Part shown: positions 16,534-25,077 of the stretch, piece after piece
Numbering within the stretch: position 1 is the stretch's first letter
Layout: every line of letters begins with the position of its first letter
Origin: Streptomyces sp. NBC_01264
GTDB taxonomy: Bacteria; Actinomycetota; Actinomycetes; Streptomycetales; Streptomycetaceae
Assembly (NCBI RefSeq): GCF_026340675.1
Contig: NZ_JAPEOX010000002.1
Location: 2,294,001-2,358,000, forward strand
DNA: 64,000 bases
Direction: 5' to 3'
Translations under genes and position numbers: made by a program
The notes under the pieces: generated by a model
Seen by the model: the letters and a program-made list of their open reading frames with translations, nothing else
Told to the model about the DNA's origin: nothing
Database searches by the model: none

Positions 16534-18588
16534 CTACTTCCCCGCCGGGTCCTTGGGGCGCGCACGCGGGGTGTCGACCGGCCCGCGGCGCACCGCGCCC
16601 GGGGCGCTCCACTCCGCGCGCTTCTTCGCCCGCTTCTTCGCCAGCTCCGAGGACTCGAGCTGGTAGGGCACCGAGGTGACCATCACGCCGGGGGTGAAGA
16701 GCAGCCGGCCCTTGAGGCGCAGCGCGCTCTGGTTGTGCAGCAGGTGCTCGTACCAGCGTCCGACCACGTACTCGGGGATGAAGACGCTGACGGCGTCGCG
16801 CGGGTTCTCGCTGCGCAGGCCCTTCACGTACTCGACGACCGGGCGGGTGATCTCTCGGTACGGGGAGTCGAGGATCTTGAGCGGGACGTTGATGCCGCGC
16901 CGCTCCCACTCCTCGCGCAGGGCCTTGGTCTCGACCGGGTCGACGCTGATGCTGAGCGCCTCCAGCCGGTCCGAGCGGGTCAGCTTGGCGAAGGCCAGGG
17001 CGCGCAGGGTGGGCTTGTGGACCTTGGAGACCAGGACGATGGAGTGGACCCGCGAGGGGCGCACGCTGTCGTCGCTCGGGCCCTCGGCGGCGGCGATCTC
17101 CTCGGCGACCCGGTCGTAGTGCTTGCGGATCGCGGACATCGTTCCGTAGAAGATCACCATGCCGAGCAGGGCGACCCAGGCACCGTGGGTGAATTTGGTG
17201 GCCAGGACGACGACCAGCACCATGCCGGTGAAGAAGGCGCCGAAGGTGTTGATCGCCCGGGACCGGTGCATGCGGCGGCGGGCGGCCGGATCGCGCTCGG
17301 CGCGCAGGTGGCGGTTCCAGTGCCGGACCATGCCGATCTGGCTCAGCGTGAAGGAGACGAAGACGCCGACGATGTAGAGCTGGATCAGCTTCGTCGAGTC
17401 GGCGTCGTAGATCCACACCAGCAGCATCGCGGCGCCCGCGAGGAGCACGATGCCGTTGGAGAAGGCGAGGCGGTCGCCGCGGGTGTGCAGCTGGCGCGGC
17501 AGGTAGCGGTCCTGGGCGAGGATCGAGCCGAGCAGCGGGAAGCCGTTGTACGCGGTGTTCGCGGCGAGGAACAGGACCAGTGCGGTGGCCGCGGCGAGCA
17601 CGATGAAGAGGAAGCTGCCGTTGCCGAAGACGGCCTCGGCGACCTGGGAGATGACCGGGTGCTGGACGAAGCCGGAACCGACCGGGGTGCCGTTCTCCAG
17701 CAGGTCGACGGCGGGGTTCTCGGCCATCTTGACGTCGGTCGCCATGGCCAGGCCGATGATCCCGCAGAACATGGTGACGGCCAGCAGGCCCATGAGGGCG
17801 AGGGTGGTGGCCGCGTTCTTGCTCTTGGGCTTGCGGAAGGCGGGTACACCGTTGCTGATGGCCTCGACGCCGGTGAGGGCGGCGCAGCCGGAGGAGAAGG
17901 CCCGCAGCAGCAGGAAGACCAGGGCGAACCCGGCCAGTCCCTGGTGTTCGGGTTTGATCTCCAGCCCGGCCGTGGGGGCCTCCATGGTGTCGCCCATGAC
18001 GATGCCGCGCCACGCGCCCCAGGCGATCATGACGAAAACGGCGCCCACGAAAACATAGGTCGGGATCGCGAAGAGCTTCCCGGATTCCTTCATGCCCCGC
18101 AGATTCATCAGCGTGAGCAGCAGAATCATGATCATCGCGGAGAGCACTTTGTGCTCGATGACGAAATCGACGGCGGAGCCGAGATTCTCGACGCCGGAGG
18201 AGATCGACACGGCGACCGTGAGGACGTAGTCGACGAGCAGGGCGCTCGCGACGGTGAGACCGGCCTTGGGCCCGAGGTTGGTGTTGGCGACCTCGTAGTC
18301 ACCGCCGCCGCTGGGGTAGGCGTGGACGTTCTGCCGGTAGGAGGCGACCACGGTGAACATCAGCACGACGACCGCGACGGCGATCCAGGGGCTGAAGTGG
18401 TACGCCGACACGCCTGCGATCGACAGGACCAGCAGAACCTCGCCGGGGGCATATGCCACCGAGGAGAGCGGGTCGGACGCGAACACGGGGAGGGCGATCC
18501 GCTTGGGAAGGAGGGTTTCCCCGAGGCGGTCGCTGCGGAGCGCCCGGCCGATCAGGATCCGTTTGGGCACGTCGGTCAGTTTGGACAC
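16534..18588 (-). CDS. APC-superfamily permease, KimA-like potassium uptake candidate
   Basis: 684 residues: about 12 membrane helices (40-470) and a C-terminal cytoplasmic domain of about 200 residues. The N-terminus has FASDPLSSVAYAPGEVL and the second helix region YPSGGGDYEVANTNLGP, as in the KimA (YdaO) high-affinity K+ importers. The C-terminal part (VHSIVLVSKVHKPTLRALAFAK) resembles the KimA regulatory domain. It is divergent from two TrkA-type genes, the layout I recall for Rv2690c and ceoBC, which supports K+ transport. Start ATG at 18588. No riboswitch of the c-di-AMP type was recognised upstream. Transport of another cation or amino acid cannot be excluded. Confidence 0.85.
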   Translation of the reverse strand: MSKLTDVPKRILIGRALRSDRLGETLLPKRIALPVFASDPLSSVAYAPGEVLLVLSIAGVSAYHFSPWIAVAVVVLMFTVVASYRQNVHAYPSGGGDYEVANTNLGPKAGLTVASALLVDYVLTVAVSISSGVENLGSAVDFVIEHKVLSAMIMILLLTLMNLRGMKESGKLFAIPTYVFVGAVFVMIAWGAWRGIVMGDTMEAPTAGLEIKPEHQGLAGFALVFLLLRAFSSGCAALTGVEAISNGVPAFRKPKSKNAATTLALMGLLAVTMFCGIIGLAMATDVKMAENPAVDLLENGTPVGSGFVQHPVISQVAEAVFGNGSFLFIVLAAATALVLFLAANTAYNGFPLLGSILAQDRYLPRQLHTRGDRLAFSNGIVLLAGAAMLLVWIYDADSTKLIQLYIVGVFVSFTLSQIGMVRHWNRHLRAERDPAARRRMHRSRAINTFGAFFTGMVLVVVLATKFTHGAWVALLGMVIFYGTMSAIRKHYDRVAEEIAAAEGPSDDSVRPSRVHSIVLVSKVHKPTLRALAFAKLTRSDRLEALSISVDPVETKALREEWERRGINVPLKILDSPYREITRPVVEYVKGLRSENPRDAVSVFIPEYVVGRWYEHLLHNQSALRLKGRLLFTPGVMVTSVPYQLESSELAKKRAKKRAEWSAPGAVRRGPVDTPRARPKDPAGK

Positions 18589-18694
18589 GCAGAGGATCGT
18601 AAGCGTTCGAAATCAGCCTGACGAACCCCCCACCCCTATACGGCGGGAAGTCCCTGCGCATCCAGGGCAAAGGAGCCCCGCCTCCGCCGCAAAT

Positions 18695-18710
18695 GGTCAC
18701 ACTGGTGACC
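18695..18710. promoter_or_regulatory. Palindromic operator candidate between permease and trkA
   Basis: Perfect inverted repeat GGTCAC-ACTG-GTGACC in the divergent intergenic region, about 107 bp from the permease start and 98 bp from the trkA start. The symmetry and position suit a dimeric regulator of both directions; none is identified. Confidence 0.4.
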
Positions 18711-18807
18711 GCCCGTGTGTAGCTTGGGCCATGGTCTGAGACCCTGTTAAGCCAGAGCAGCAATGAGGCTGGAACCCAGCGAGCCGCTGACAGCCGGAAG
18801 GACGGCC

Positions 18808-19476
18808 GTGCACATCGTCATTATGGGCTGCGGAAGAGTGGGCTCCGCTCTCGCGCAGACCCTGGAACAGCAGGGGCATACGGTCGCGGTCATCGACCAG
18901 GACCCCACCGCATTCCGGCGGCTGGGAGCCGGATTCGGCGGCCGTCGCGTCACCGGGGTCGGCTTCGACCAGGACACGCTGCGCGAGGCCGGCATCGAGG
19001 AGGCAGGCGCCTTCGCCGCGGTGAGCAGTGGTGACAATTCCAACATCATCGCCGCCCGGGTGGCCCGTGAGATGTTCGGCGTCGAGAACGTCGCCGCCCG
19101 CATCTACGACCCCAAGCGCGCCGAGGTCTACCAGCGCCTGGGCATCCCCACCGTCGCCACCGTGCGCTGGACGGCCGACCAGATGCTCCGCCGGCTGCTG
19201 CCCTCGGGCGCCGAGCCGCTGTGGCGCGACCCGAGCGGCGGTGTCCAGCTCGCGGAGGTGCACACCTCCACCGCCTGGATCGGCCAGAAGGTCAGCCGGC
19301 TGCAGGAGGAGACTGGCGTCCGCGTCGCCTTCCTGACCCGGCTGGGCGAGGCCATGCTGCCGACATCGGCGACCGTCCTCCAGGAGGGCGACCTCGTCCA
19401 CGTGATGATGCGCACGGACGAGATCGACAAGGTGGAGGCGTCCTTCGCCGAGGGGCCTGAGGAGGCACACGCATGA
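18808..19476 (+). CDS. trkA: TrkA-family potassium channel/transporter gating protein (first)
   Basis: 222 residues: RCK_N Rossmann domain (IVIMGCGRVGSALAQ nucleotide loop, acidic end of beta-2 in VIDQD) and an RCK_C/TrkA_C domain from about 130. Such proteins bind NAD(H) or ATP and gate Trk/Ktr/CeoB-type K+ uptake. The GTG at 18808 was chosen because GGAAGGA lies 5 nt upstream and the Rossmann motif follows at once; an ATG 45 bp upstream adds residues that fit no family. It overlaps the second TrkA gene by 4 bp (ATGA). Confidence 0.9.
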   Translation: MHIVIMGCGRVGSALAQTLEQQGHTVAVIDQDPTAFRRLGAGFGGRRVTGVGFDQDTLREAGIEEAGAFAAVSSGDNSNIIAARVAREMFGVENVAARIYDPKRAEVYQRLGIPTVATVRWTADQMLRRLLPSGAEPLWRDPSGGVQLAEVHTSTAWIGQKVSRLQEETGVRVAFLTRLGEAMLPTSATVLQEGDLVHVMMRTDEIDKVEASFAEGPEEAHA

Positions 19477-20135
19477 GGGTCGCGATCGCCGGAGCCGGCG
19501 CGGTGGGCCGTTCCATCGCGGGCGAGCTCCTGGAGAACGGCCACGAGGTGCTCCTCGTGGACAAGGCCCCGACCGCCATCTCGGTGGAGCGGGTGCCGCA
19601 GGCCGAATGGCTGCTGGCCGACGCCTGCGAGATCACCTCGCTCGACGAGGCGGCGCTCCAGCGCTGCAACGTGGTCATCGCCGCGACCGGAGACGACAAG
19701 GTCAACCTGGTCGTCTCCCTCCTCGCCAAGACCGAGTACGGGGTGCCCCGGGTCGTGGCGCGGGTGAACAACCCGAAGAACGAGTGGCTCTTCAACGAGT
19801 CCTGGGGCGTCGACGTCGCCGTCTCCACGCCGCGCCTGATGTCGGCGCTGGTCGAGGAAGCCGTCAGCGTCGGCGACCTGGTCCGGCTGCTGCGCTTCAG
19901 CCACGGCGACGCGAACCTCGTGGAGCTGACCCTGCCCGCCGACTCCCAGGTCGCGGGCAAGCAGATCAGCGAGATCACCTGGCCGGAGGACACCTCGCTG
20001 GTCACGATCATCCGAGGCAACCGGGTGCTCACGCCGCACGGCGAGGAGACACTGGAGCCGGGCGACGAGCTCCTCTTCGTGGCCGCCCAGGCCCGCGAGG
20101 AGCAGCTGGAGGACCTCCTCCAGGCCGCGGACTGA
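19473..20135 (+). CDS. trkA: TrkA-family potassium channel/transporter gating protein (second)
   Basis: 220 residues with RCK_N (VAIAGAGAVGRSIAGELL, VDKAPTA) and RCK_C (about 138-218, with GDELLFVAA) domains. With its upstream partner it matches the CeoB/CeoC pair; the two probably form hetero-oligomeric gating rings. No Trk/Ktr membrane subunit is encoded next to them; the divergent APC permease may be the partner, or the subunit lies elsewhere. Translation is coupled through the ATGA overlap. A strong terminator follows. Confidence 0.9.
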   Translation: MRVAIAGAGAVGRSIAGELLENGHEVLLVDKAPTAISVERVPQAEWLLADACEITSLDEAALQRCNVVIAATGDDKVNLVVSLLAKTEYGVPRVVARVNNPKNEWLFNESWGVDVAVSTPRLMSALVEEAVSVGDLVRLLRFSHGDANLVELTLPADSQVAGKQISEITWPEDTSLVTIIRGNRVLTPHGEETLEPGDELLFVAAQAREEQLEDLLQAAD

Positions 20136-20158
20136 CCTGCGGTCCCGCTGAACGTCCG

Positions 20159-20193
20159 AAGGGGCGGCTGACCACCATGGTCAGCCGCCCCTT
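20159..20193 (+). terminator. Strong terminator after the trkA pair
   Basis: Perfect 16-bp stem (20159-20174 with 20178-20193) and a 3-nt loop, 23 bp past the second trkA stop. The AA and TT at the base make it nearly symmetric, so it may also serve the convergent DUF3159 gene. Confidence 0.8.
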
Positions 20194-20260
20194 CGCACGT
20201 CGTGCCTACGAGGCTGCGCGACGGGAGCCGTCCGGCCGGCGGGTGCCATCCGGCGCCGAC

Positions 20261-20325
20261 CGCAATCCAGCCCCGCCGGCGTTTGAGGCGCGGGGTCCGG
20301 GGCGGAGCCCCGGGGGCCCGGGCGC
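20261..20325. repeat. Streptomyces-type interspersed intergenic repeat
   Basis: This GC-rich block contains GCGTTTGAGGCGCGGGGTCC followed by GGGGCGGAGCCCCGG, a sequence that recurs at intergenic sites in many Streptomyces genomes, from memory. It has internal dyad symmetry (CCGGGGC/GCCCCGG) and lies between convergent genes. Its role is unknown. Confidence 0.55.
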
Positions 20326-20375
20326 AGCCCGCTCCCGCCCTGCGCAGCAAGCACCAGCACGCAGCGGCGTACGGC

Positions 20376-21125
20376 TCAGGCTCCCCGGCCCCCCGCGGCC
20401 TTCGCCGCCTTCGCGGCCTTTTCCGCCGCCTCCTCCGCCTCCCACTCCGCGATCACGTTGATCGGCGGCGGGGCCTGCGCAAGGAAGAGCCAGGTGAAGT
20501 ACACCGCCAGCACCATCGGCGGCAGCTTCAGCGCGATCAGCACCCAGCCGAGCTGGGTCGCGTCGCCCCACCAGTACAGCGGGAAGAGGATCGCGTACTT
20601 CGCGAGGAAGATCAGGCCCCACGCCAGGCTGGCCTTGACGTACGCCTTCTTGCGACCGGGGTTGCGCGTGCGCCAGGACAGGTTCTCCTTGAAGACCGGT
20701 CCCAGGATCACGCCCAGCAGCGGGAAGCCCACCAGCGCGGAGAGCGTGAAGGCCACGCCCAGGCCGGCGCCGTAGATCATGCCGGGCAGGTAGAAGCCCT
20801 TCGCGCTGCCCGTGAACAGGGCGAAGGCCACGCCCACGCCCACGCCGAAGACCCCGCTGAAGGCGTGCTTGACGGTGTCCTTGCGCAGCAGCCGCACGAT
20901 CACCAGCAGGACCGCGACCGCGCCCGCCGCGATGGCGGACAGCTTCACGTCCTTGTTGATCGTGTAGATCATGACGAAGAGCAGGCCGGGGAGCATCGTC
21001 TCCACGGTGCCCCGGATGCCGCCGAAGGCGTCGAAGAGGGCCGCTTGCGTGACGGCCTTCTGGTCCTCGGTCGGTTCCGCGGCGGGATCCGTCCCGGGCG
21101 TGGTCGGTTTGTCGAGTGACGTCAC
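20376..21125 (-). CDS. DUF3159 membrane protein
   Basis: 249 residues with about six hydrophobic helices, the TQAALFDAFGGIRGTVETML start and the ENLSWRTRNPGRKKAYVKAS loop typical of DUF3159. It ends in an Ala/Lys/Glu-rich tail. Function is unknown; the gene is conserved next to the Trk/Ceo genes and the OB-fold gene in actinobacteria (Rv2693c position, from memory), so a link to ion transport is possible. GTG at 21125 has AGGAG 8 nt upstream and lies 2 bp after the OB-fold gene's stop, so the pair is an operon. Confidence 0.85.
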   Translation of the reverse strand: MTSLDKPTTPGTDPAAEPTEDQKAVTQAALFDAFGGIRGTVETMLPGLLFVMIYTINKDVKLSAIAAGAVAVLLVIVRLLRKDTVKHAFSGVFGVGVGVAFALFTGSAKGFYLPGMIYGAGLGVAFTLSALVGFPLLGVILGPVFKENLSWRTRNPGRKKAYVKASLAWGLIFLAKYAILFPLYWWGDATQLGWVLIALKLPPMVLAVYFTWLFLAQAPPPINVIAEWEAEEAAEKAAKAAKAAGGRGA

Positions 21126-21127
21126 CG

Positions 21128-21556
21128 TCAGTGCTCCTGTCCGAGCGGTCGGAGTTCGTACTTCGGGTTGAAGAGCACCCGACGGCCGTGGCTCATCGAG
21201 ATCCGCCCGGAGGCGATCATGCGACGGCCGGGTTCGATTCCCACGATCGAGCGACGTCCGAGCCAGACGACGTCCAGCGCGGCCGAGCCGTCGAACAGCT
21301 CCGCCTCCAGGGCGGGGACGCCCGCGCGCGGCCGCAGGGTGACGGTCCGCAGGGTCCCGGTCACCTTCACTATCTGACGGTCGTGGCAGTCGCAGATCCG
21401 CGTGCACCCCGCGGCTTCTGCGTCCTCCTGCAGCTCCGCCGAATGCAGCTCCTCCTGCGAGGTGGACAGCCGCTCTATCATCCGGCGGAACCGGCCCGCC
21501 GGCCTGGCGGGCTTCGCCGGCTTCGCGGGCTTCTCGGGACGCGGTTCAGCACTCAT
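21128..21556 (-). CDS. OB-fold nucleic acid binding domain protein
   Basis: 142 residues. After a Pro/Ala/Lys-rich N-terminus and an RMIERLSTSQEELHS helix, residues 50-140 form an OB-fold resembling the RecG/RPA-type nucleic-acid binding domain (VKVTGTLRTVTLRP, ALDVVWLGRRSIVGIEPG). A CTRICDC segment might bind metal. First gene of the pair with DUF3159 and conserved in this neighbourhood across actinobacteria. The biological role is not known to me. Confidence 0.8.
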   Translation of the reverse strand: MSAEPRPEKPAKPAKPARPAGRFRRMIERLSTSQEELHSAELQEDAEAAGCTRICDCHDRQIVKVTGTLRTVTLRPRAGVPALEAELFDGSAALDVVWLGRRSIVGIEPGRRMIASGRISMSHGRRVLFNPKYELRPLGQEH

Positions 21557-21580
21557 ACAGGAAGCGTACCGGCGCCCCCA

Positions 21581-22267
21581 CTACCTCTCGAAGCGGTATC
21601 CCATGCCAGGTTCGGTGATGAAGTGGATCGGGTGCGAGGGGTCGGCCTCCAGCTTGCGCCGCAGCTGCGCCATGTAGACCCGCAGGTAGTTGGTCTCGGT
21701 CCCGTAGGAGGGCCCCCAGACCTCCTGGAGGAGCTGCTTCTGGCTGACCAGCTTTCCGCCGTTGCGCACCAGCACCTCCAGCAGGTGCCACTCGGTGGGC
21801 GTGAGGCGTACGTCGCGTCCGGCGCGCACCGCCTTCTTCGCCGCGAGGTCCACCGTGAAGGTCCCGGTCTCGACGACGACCTCGTCCTCGCCCGCCCCGG
21901 CGCCCGGCTCCGCCCTCCGGACGGCGGCGCGCAGCCTGGCGAGCAGTTCGTCCATGCCGAAGGGCTTGGTGACGTAGTCGTCGGCGCCCGCGTCCAGGGC
22001 CTCGACCTTCTCGTCGGAGCTGTGCCGGGCGGAGAGGACCAGGATCGGGACCCGGGTCCAGCCGCGCAGCCCCTTGATCACCTCGACCCCGTCCATGTCG
22101 GGCAGGCCGAGGTCGAGGACGACCACGTCGGGGTGGCGGGCGGCCGCCAGTTCCAGGGCGCTCGCCCCGTCGGCGGCCGCGTCGACCTCGTACTTGCGTG
22201 CCTTCAGGTTGATCACGAGGGCTCGGACGATCTGAGGTTCGTCGTCCACCACGAGCACCCGGGTCAT
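21581..22267 (-). CDS. kdpE: KdpE-type OmpR-family response regulator
   Basis: 228 residues: receiver domain with acidic pair DDE at 8-10, phospho-acceptor D52 and K101, then a winged-helix DNA-binding domain (about 130-226) with the LTPTEWHLLEVLVRNGGKLV start typical of KdpE. It would activate kdpFABC under K+ limitation when phosphorylated by KdpD. The ATG overlaps the kdpD stop by 4 bp, so the two are coupled. No kdpFABC genes lie in the window, so the target operon is elsewhere. Confidence 0.92.
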   Translation of the reverse strand: MTRVLVVDDEPQIVRALVINLKARKYEVDAAADGASALELAAARHPDVVVLDLGLPDMDGVEVIKGLRGWTRVPILVLSARHSSDEKVEALDAGADDYVTKPFGMDELLARLRAAVRRAEPGAGAGEDEVVVETGTFTVDLAAKKAVRAGRDVRLTPTEWHLLEVLVRNGGKLVSQKQLLQEVWGPSYGTETNYLRVYMAQLRRKLEADPSHPIHFITEPGMGYRFER

Positions 22268-24909
22268 TGAGGTCCTGCCTTCTGTCGTATCGAATCGCGT
22301 TTCGGATCGCGTACCGGATCGGGATCGGGGTCAAGATCCACCGCGTGCCCCCCGGGCGCGCTGCGCCCCTCGCCGTCCACGCTCACGGGGGCCTGCTGCC
22401 GCCCGCCGGGCACCGCCCGCAGCGTGAGCACCATCGTGAGACCGCCGCCGGGGGTGTCCTCGGCCTCCAGCGTGCCGTTCATGGCCTCGGCGAAGCCGCG
22501 CGCGACGGCCAGTCCGAGGCCGACCCCGGCGCCGCGCGGCGCGTCGCCGTGGCGCTGGAAGGGGGCGAAGATCCGGTCCTTGGCCTCGTCGGGCACGCCG
22601 GGCCCGCGGTCCACGACCCGTACCTCGACCCGGTCGCCGAGGAAACTGGCCGCCACCAGCACCTGCTCGTCCAGCGGGCTGTACTTGACCGCGTTCTCCA
22701 CGACGTTGGCCACGGTCCGCTCCAGCAGCCCGGGATCGACGGCCACCATGGGCAGGGTCTCCGGGACGTCGAGCAGCACGCTGCCCTCGGGTACGCCGCC
22801 CAGCGCCATCGGGACCACCTCGTCGAGGTCGATCTCGCGGATCAGCGGGGTGACGGTGCCGGTCTGGAGCCGCGACATGTCGAGCAGGTTGCCCACGAGG
22901 TGGTCGAGCCGGTCGGCGCCGTCCTCGATGCCCTCCAGGAGCTCGGCGCGGTCCTCCTCGGACCATTCCACGTCCTCGGAGCGCAGGGAGCTCACGGAGG
23001 CCTTGATGGAGGCCAGGGGCGTACGGAGGTCATGGCTGACGGCGGCCAGCAGCGCGGTCCGGATCCGGTTGCCCTCGGCCATCCGGCGGGCCTCCTCCGC
23101 CTCCCCGACCAGCCGCTGCCGGTCGAGCACGACGGCGGCCTGGGCGGCGAAGGCGCCGAGCACGCGGCGGTCCTCGGCGGGCAGGACCCGCCCGGACAGG
23201 GCCAGCGCCATGTGGTCGCCGATCGGCATGTCCACGTCGGCGTCCTCCGGGCGGGCCACCGGGCTCGGGCCGACGCTGCCGGCCGGCCGCCAGGGCTCGA
23301 CGTCGCTCTCGCGCTCCAGCAGTGCCACCGATTCCATCGCGAAGGTCTCGCGCACCCGCTCCAGCAGGGCGTCCAGGGTGGTCTCGCCGCGCAGCACGCT
23401 GCCGGCGAGGAAGGAGAGGATCTCGGACTCGGCGCGCAGCCGGGCGGCCTGGTGGGTGCGGCGGGCGGCGGCGTCGACGACGGAGGCCACGGAGCCGGCG
23501 ACGCCGAAGAAGACCACGATGGCGACGATGTTCTTGGGGTCGGAGACGGTGAAGCGGTGGATGGGCGGGGCGAAGTAGTAGTTCAGCAGCAGGGAGCCGA
23601 CGGCGGCGGAGGCCAGCGCCGGCCAGAGCCCGCCGAGCAGGGCCGCGGCCACGGTCAGCGCCAGGAACAGCAGCATCTCGTTGGCGAGGCCGGGGTCGGT
23701 GTCGACGTGCGTCAGCAGGGTCGCCAGCGCCAGCGGCAGGGCCACCCCGACCACCCAGCCGGCCACCAGCCGGGTCCGGCCGAGCCGGGCCGCCGAGCGG
23801 GCCACGGGGCGCAGGCCGCGGCCCTTGGCGACCTCCTCGTGCGTGACGATGTGGACGTCGAGGTCGGGCCCCGAGTCGCGGGCGACGGTGGCGCCGACGC
23901 CGGGGCCGAAGACGTAGCGCCAGGAGCGGTGGCGGCTGGAGCCGAGCACGATCTGGGTGGCGTTGACCCCGCGGGCGAATTCGAGGAGCGCCTCGGGGAC
24001 GTTGTCGCCGATCACATGGTGAAACGTTCCGCCGAGGTCCTCGACCAGGGTCCGCTGGACCGCGAGCTCCTTGGGCGAGGCCGCGGTCAGCCCGTCGCTG
24101 CGGGCGATGTAGACGGCCAGGATCTCGCTGCCGGAGCCCTTGGCCGCCACCCTGGAGGCGCGCCGGATGAGGGTGCGCCCCTCGGGTCCCCCGGTGAGGC
24201 CCACGACGATCCGCTCGCGCGCCTGCCAGGTGGAGCGGATGTTGTGCTCGCCCCGGTACTGCTGGAGGTACTCGTCGGCCCGGTCGGCGACCCAGAGCAG
24301 GGCGAGCTCGCGCAGCGCGGTCAGGTTGCCGGGGCGGAAGTAGTTGGACAGGGCCGCGTCGACCTTGTCGGACTTGTAGATGTTGCCGTGCGCCATGCGG
24401 CGGCGCAGGGCTTGCGGGGACATGTCGACCAGCTCGATCTGGTCGGCCCGGCGCACCACCTCGTCGGGGACGGTCTCCCGCTGCCGCACGCCGGTGATCG
24501 ACTCCACCACGTCGCCCAGGGACTCCAGGTGCTGGATGTTGACCGTGGAGATCACGTCGATCCCGGCCCGCAGCAGCTCCTCCACGTCCTGCCAGCGCTT
24601 GGCGTTGCGCGAGCCCGGCACGTTGGTGTGGGCCAGTTCGTCCACCAGGGCTATGGCGGGCTTGCGGGCCAGCAGGGAGTCCACGTCCATCTCCGTGAAG
24701 GCGGCGCCCCGGTACACGAGCTCCTTGCGCTCCACCTGCTCCAGGCCGTGCAGCATGACCTCGGTGCGCGGCCGCCCGTGGTGCTCGACGAAGCCCACGA
24801 CGCAGTCGGTGCCGCGCTCCACCCGCCGGTGGCCCTCCGAGAGCATGGCGTACGTCTTGCCCACACCGGGGGCCGAGCCGAGATAGATCCTGAGCTTGCC
24901 GCGTCCCAT
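22264..24909 (-). CDS. kdpD: KdpD-type osmosensitive potassium channel sensor histidine kinase
   Basis: 881 residues. N-terminal KdpD domain with Walker A GSAPGVGKT (11-19) and the VDELAHTNVPGS box, a UspA-like domain (about 245-365), four membrane helices near 395-500, a GAF domain, then HisKA with SHDLRTPL (H near 630) and HATPase with ENAVKYSP, DRGPGVP and GVGLGLAV. It senses K+ limitation and turgor and phosphorylates KdpE. ATG 24909 is chosen because the family begins at GRGKLRIYLGSAPG and GGAGAA lies upstream; the frame is open 38 codons further but that stretch is not conserved. First gene of kdpDE. Confidence 0.92.
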   Translation of the reverse strand: MGRGKLRIYLGSAPGVGKTYAMLSEGHRRVERGTDCVVGFVEHHGRPRTEVMLHGLEQVERKELVYRGAAFTEMDVDSLLARKPAIALVDELAHTNVPGSRNAKRWQDVEELLRAGIDVISTVNIQHLESLGDVVESITGVRQRETVPDEVVRRADQIELVDMSPQALRRRMAHGNIYKSDKVDAALSNYFRPGNLTALRELALLWVADRADEYLQQYRGEHNIRSTWQARERIVVGLTGGPEGRTLIRRASRVAAKGSGSEILAVYIARSDGLTAASPKELAVQRTLVEDLGGTFHHVIGDNVPEALLEFARGVNATQIVLGSSRHRSWRYVFGPGVGATVARDSGPDLDVHIVTHEEVAKGRGLRPVARSAARLGRTRLVAGWVVGVALPLALATLLTHVDTDPGLANEMLLFLALTVAAALLGGLWPALASAAVGSLLLNYYFAPPIHRFTVSDPKNIVAIVVFFGVAGSVASVVDAAARRTHQAARLRAESEILSFLAGSVLRGETTLDALLERVRETFAMESVALLERESDVEPWRPAGSVGPSPVARPEDADVDMPIGDHMALALSGRVLPAEDRRVLGAFAAQAAVVLDRQRLVGEAEEARRMAEGNRIRTALLAAVSHDLRTPLASIKASVSSLRSEDVEWSEEDRAELLEGIEDGADRLDHLVGNLLDMSRLQTGTVTPLIREIDLDEVVPMALGGVPEGSVLLDVPETLPMVAVDPGLLERTVANVVENAVKYSPLDEQVLVAASFLGDRVEVRVVDRGPGVPDEAKDRIFAPFQRHGDAPRGAGVGLGLAVARGFAEAMNGTLEAEDTPGGGLTMVLTLRAVPGGRQQAPVSVDGEGRSAPGGHAVDLDPDPDPVRDPKRDSIRQKAGPQ

Positions 24910-24971
24910 GCGGCCATTCTCCGGGACGCCGGCCCCGTTCACGCGCCGATGACCTGCCGCGGGCCGATCTC

Positions 24972-25007
24972 TGACGCTTCCCTGACGCCCCCGGGTACGG
25001 CCGTACC
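24972..25007. promoter_or_regulatory. Repeats in front of kdpDE
   Basis: On the kdp-coding strand two GCGTCA boxes lie 11 bp apart (complement of 24972-24977 and 24983-24988), the direct-repeat spacing used by OmpR-family regulators. Next to them GGTACGGCCGTACC (24994-25007) is a perfect 14-bp palindrome with a further half-site at 25014. Autoregulation by KdpE is a possibility. Confidence 0.4.
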
Positions 25008-25023
25008 TCCGCGGGTACGGCAA

Positions 25024-25053
25024 TGGGCCGCACCCCCGGAGGAGTGCGGCCCA
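25024..25053 (-). terminator. Terminator of the thioesterase-dut-DUF3710 operon
   Basis: Perfect 10-bp stem (25024-25033 with 25044-25053) around a 10-nt loop, 25 bp past the DUF3710 stop on the leftward strand. Confidence 0.65.
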
Positions 25054-25077
25054 CGGCCACGAGCGGTCGAGCCGGGG

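Noticed and set aside
15523..18621. Long rightward open frame opposite the RNA methyltransferase and APC permease
   Set aside because: It is antisense to two clearly conserved genes and its composition (runs of Gly, Asp, Arg, His) is what high-GC antisense frames give.
18589..18807. c-di-AMP (ydaO-type) riboswitch upstream of the KimA-like permease
   Set aside because: I looked for one because KimA genes often have it, but saw no conserved arrangement by eye; a covariance-model search would be needed.
22264..25077. kdpFABC structural genes near kdpDE
   Set aside because: None in the window; neighbours are OB-fold and DUF3710 genes.
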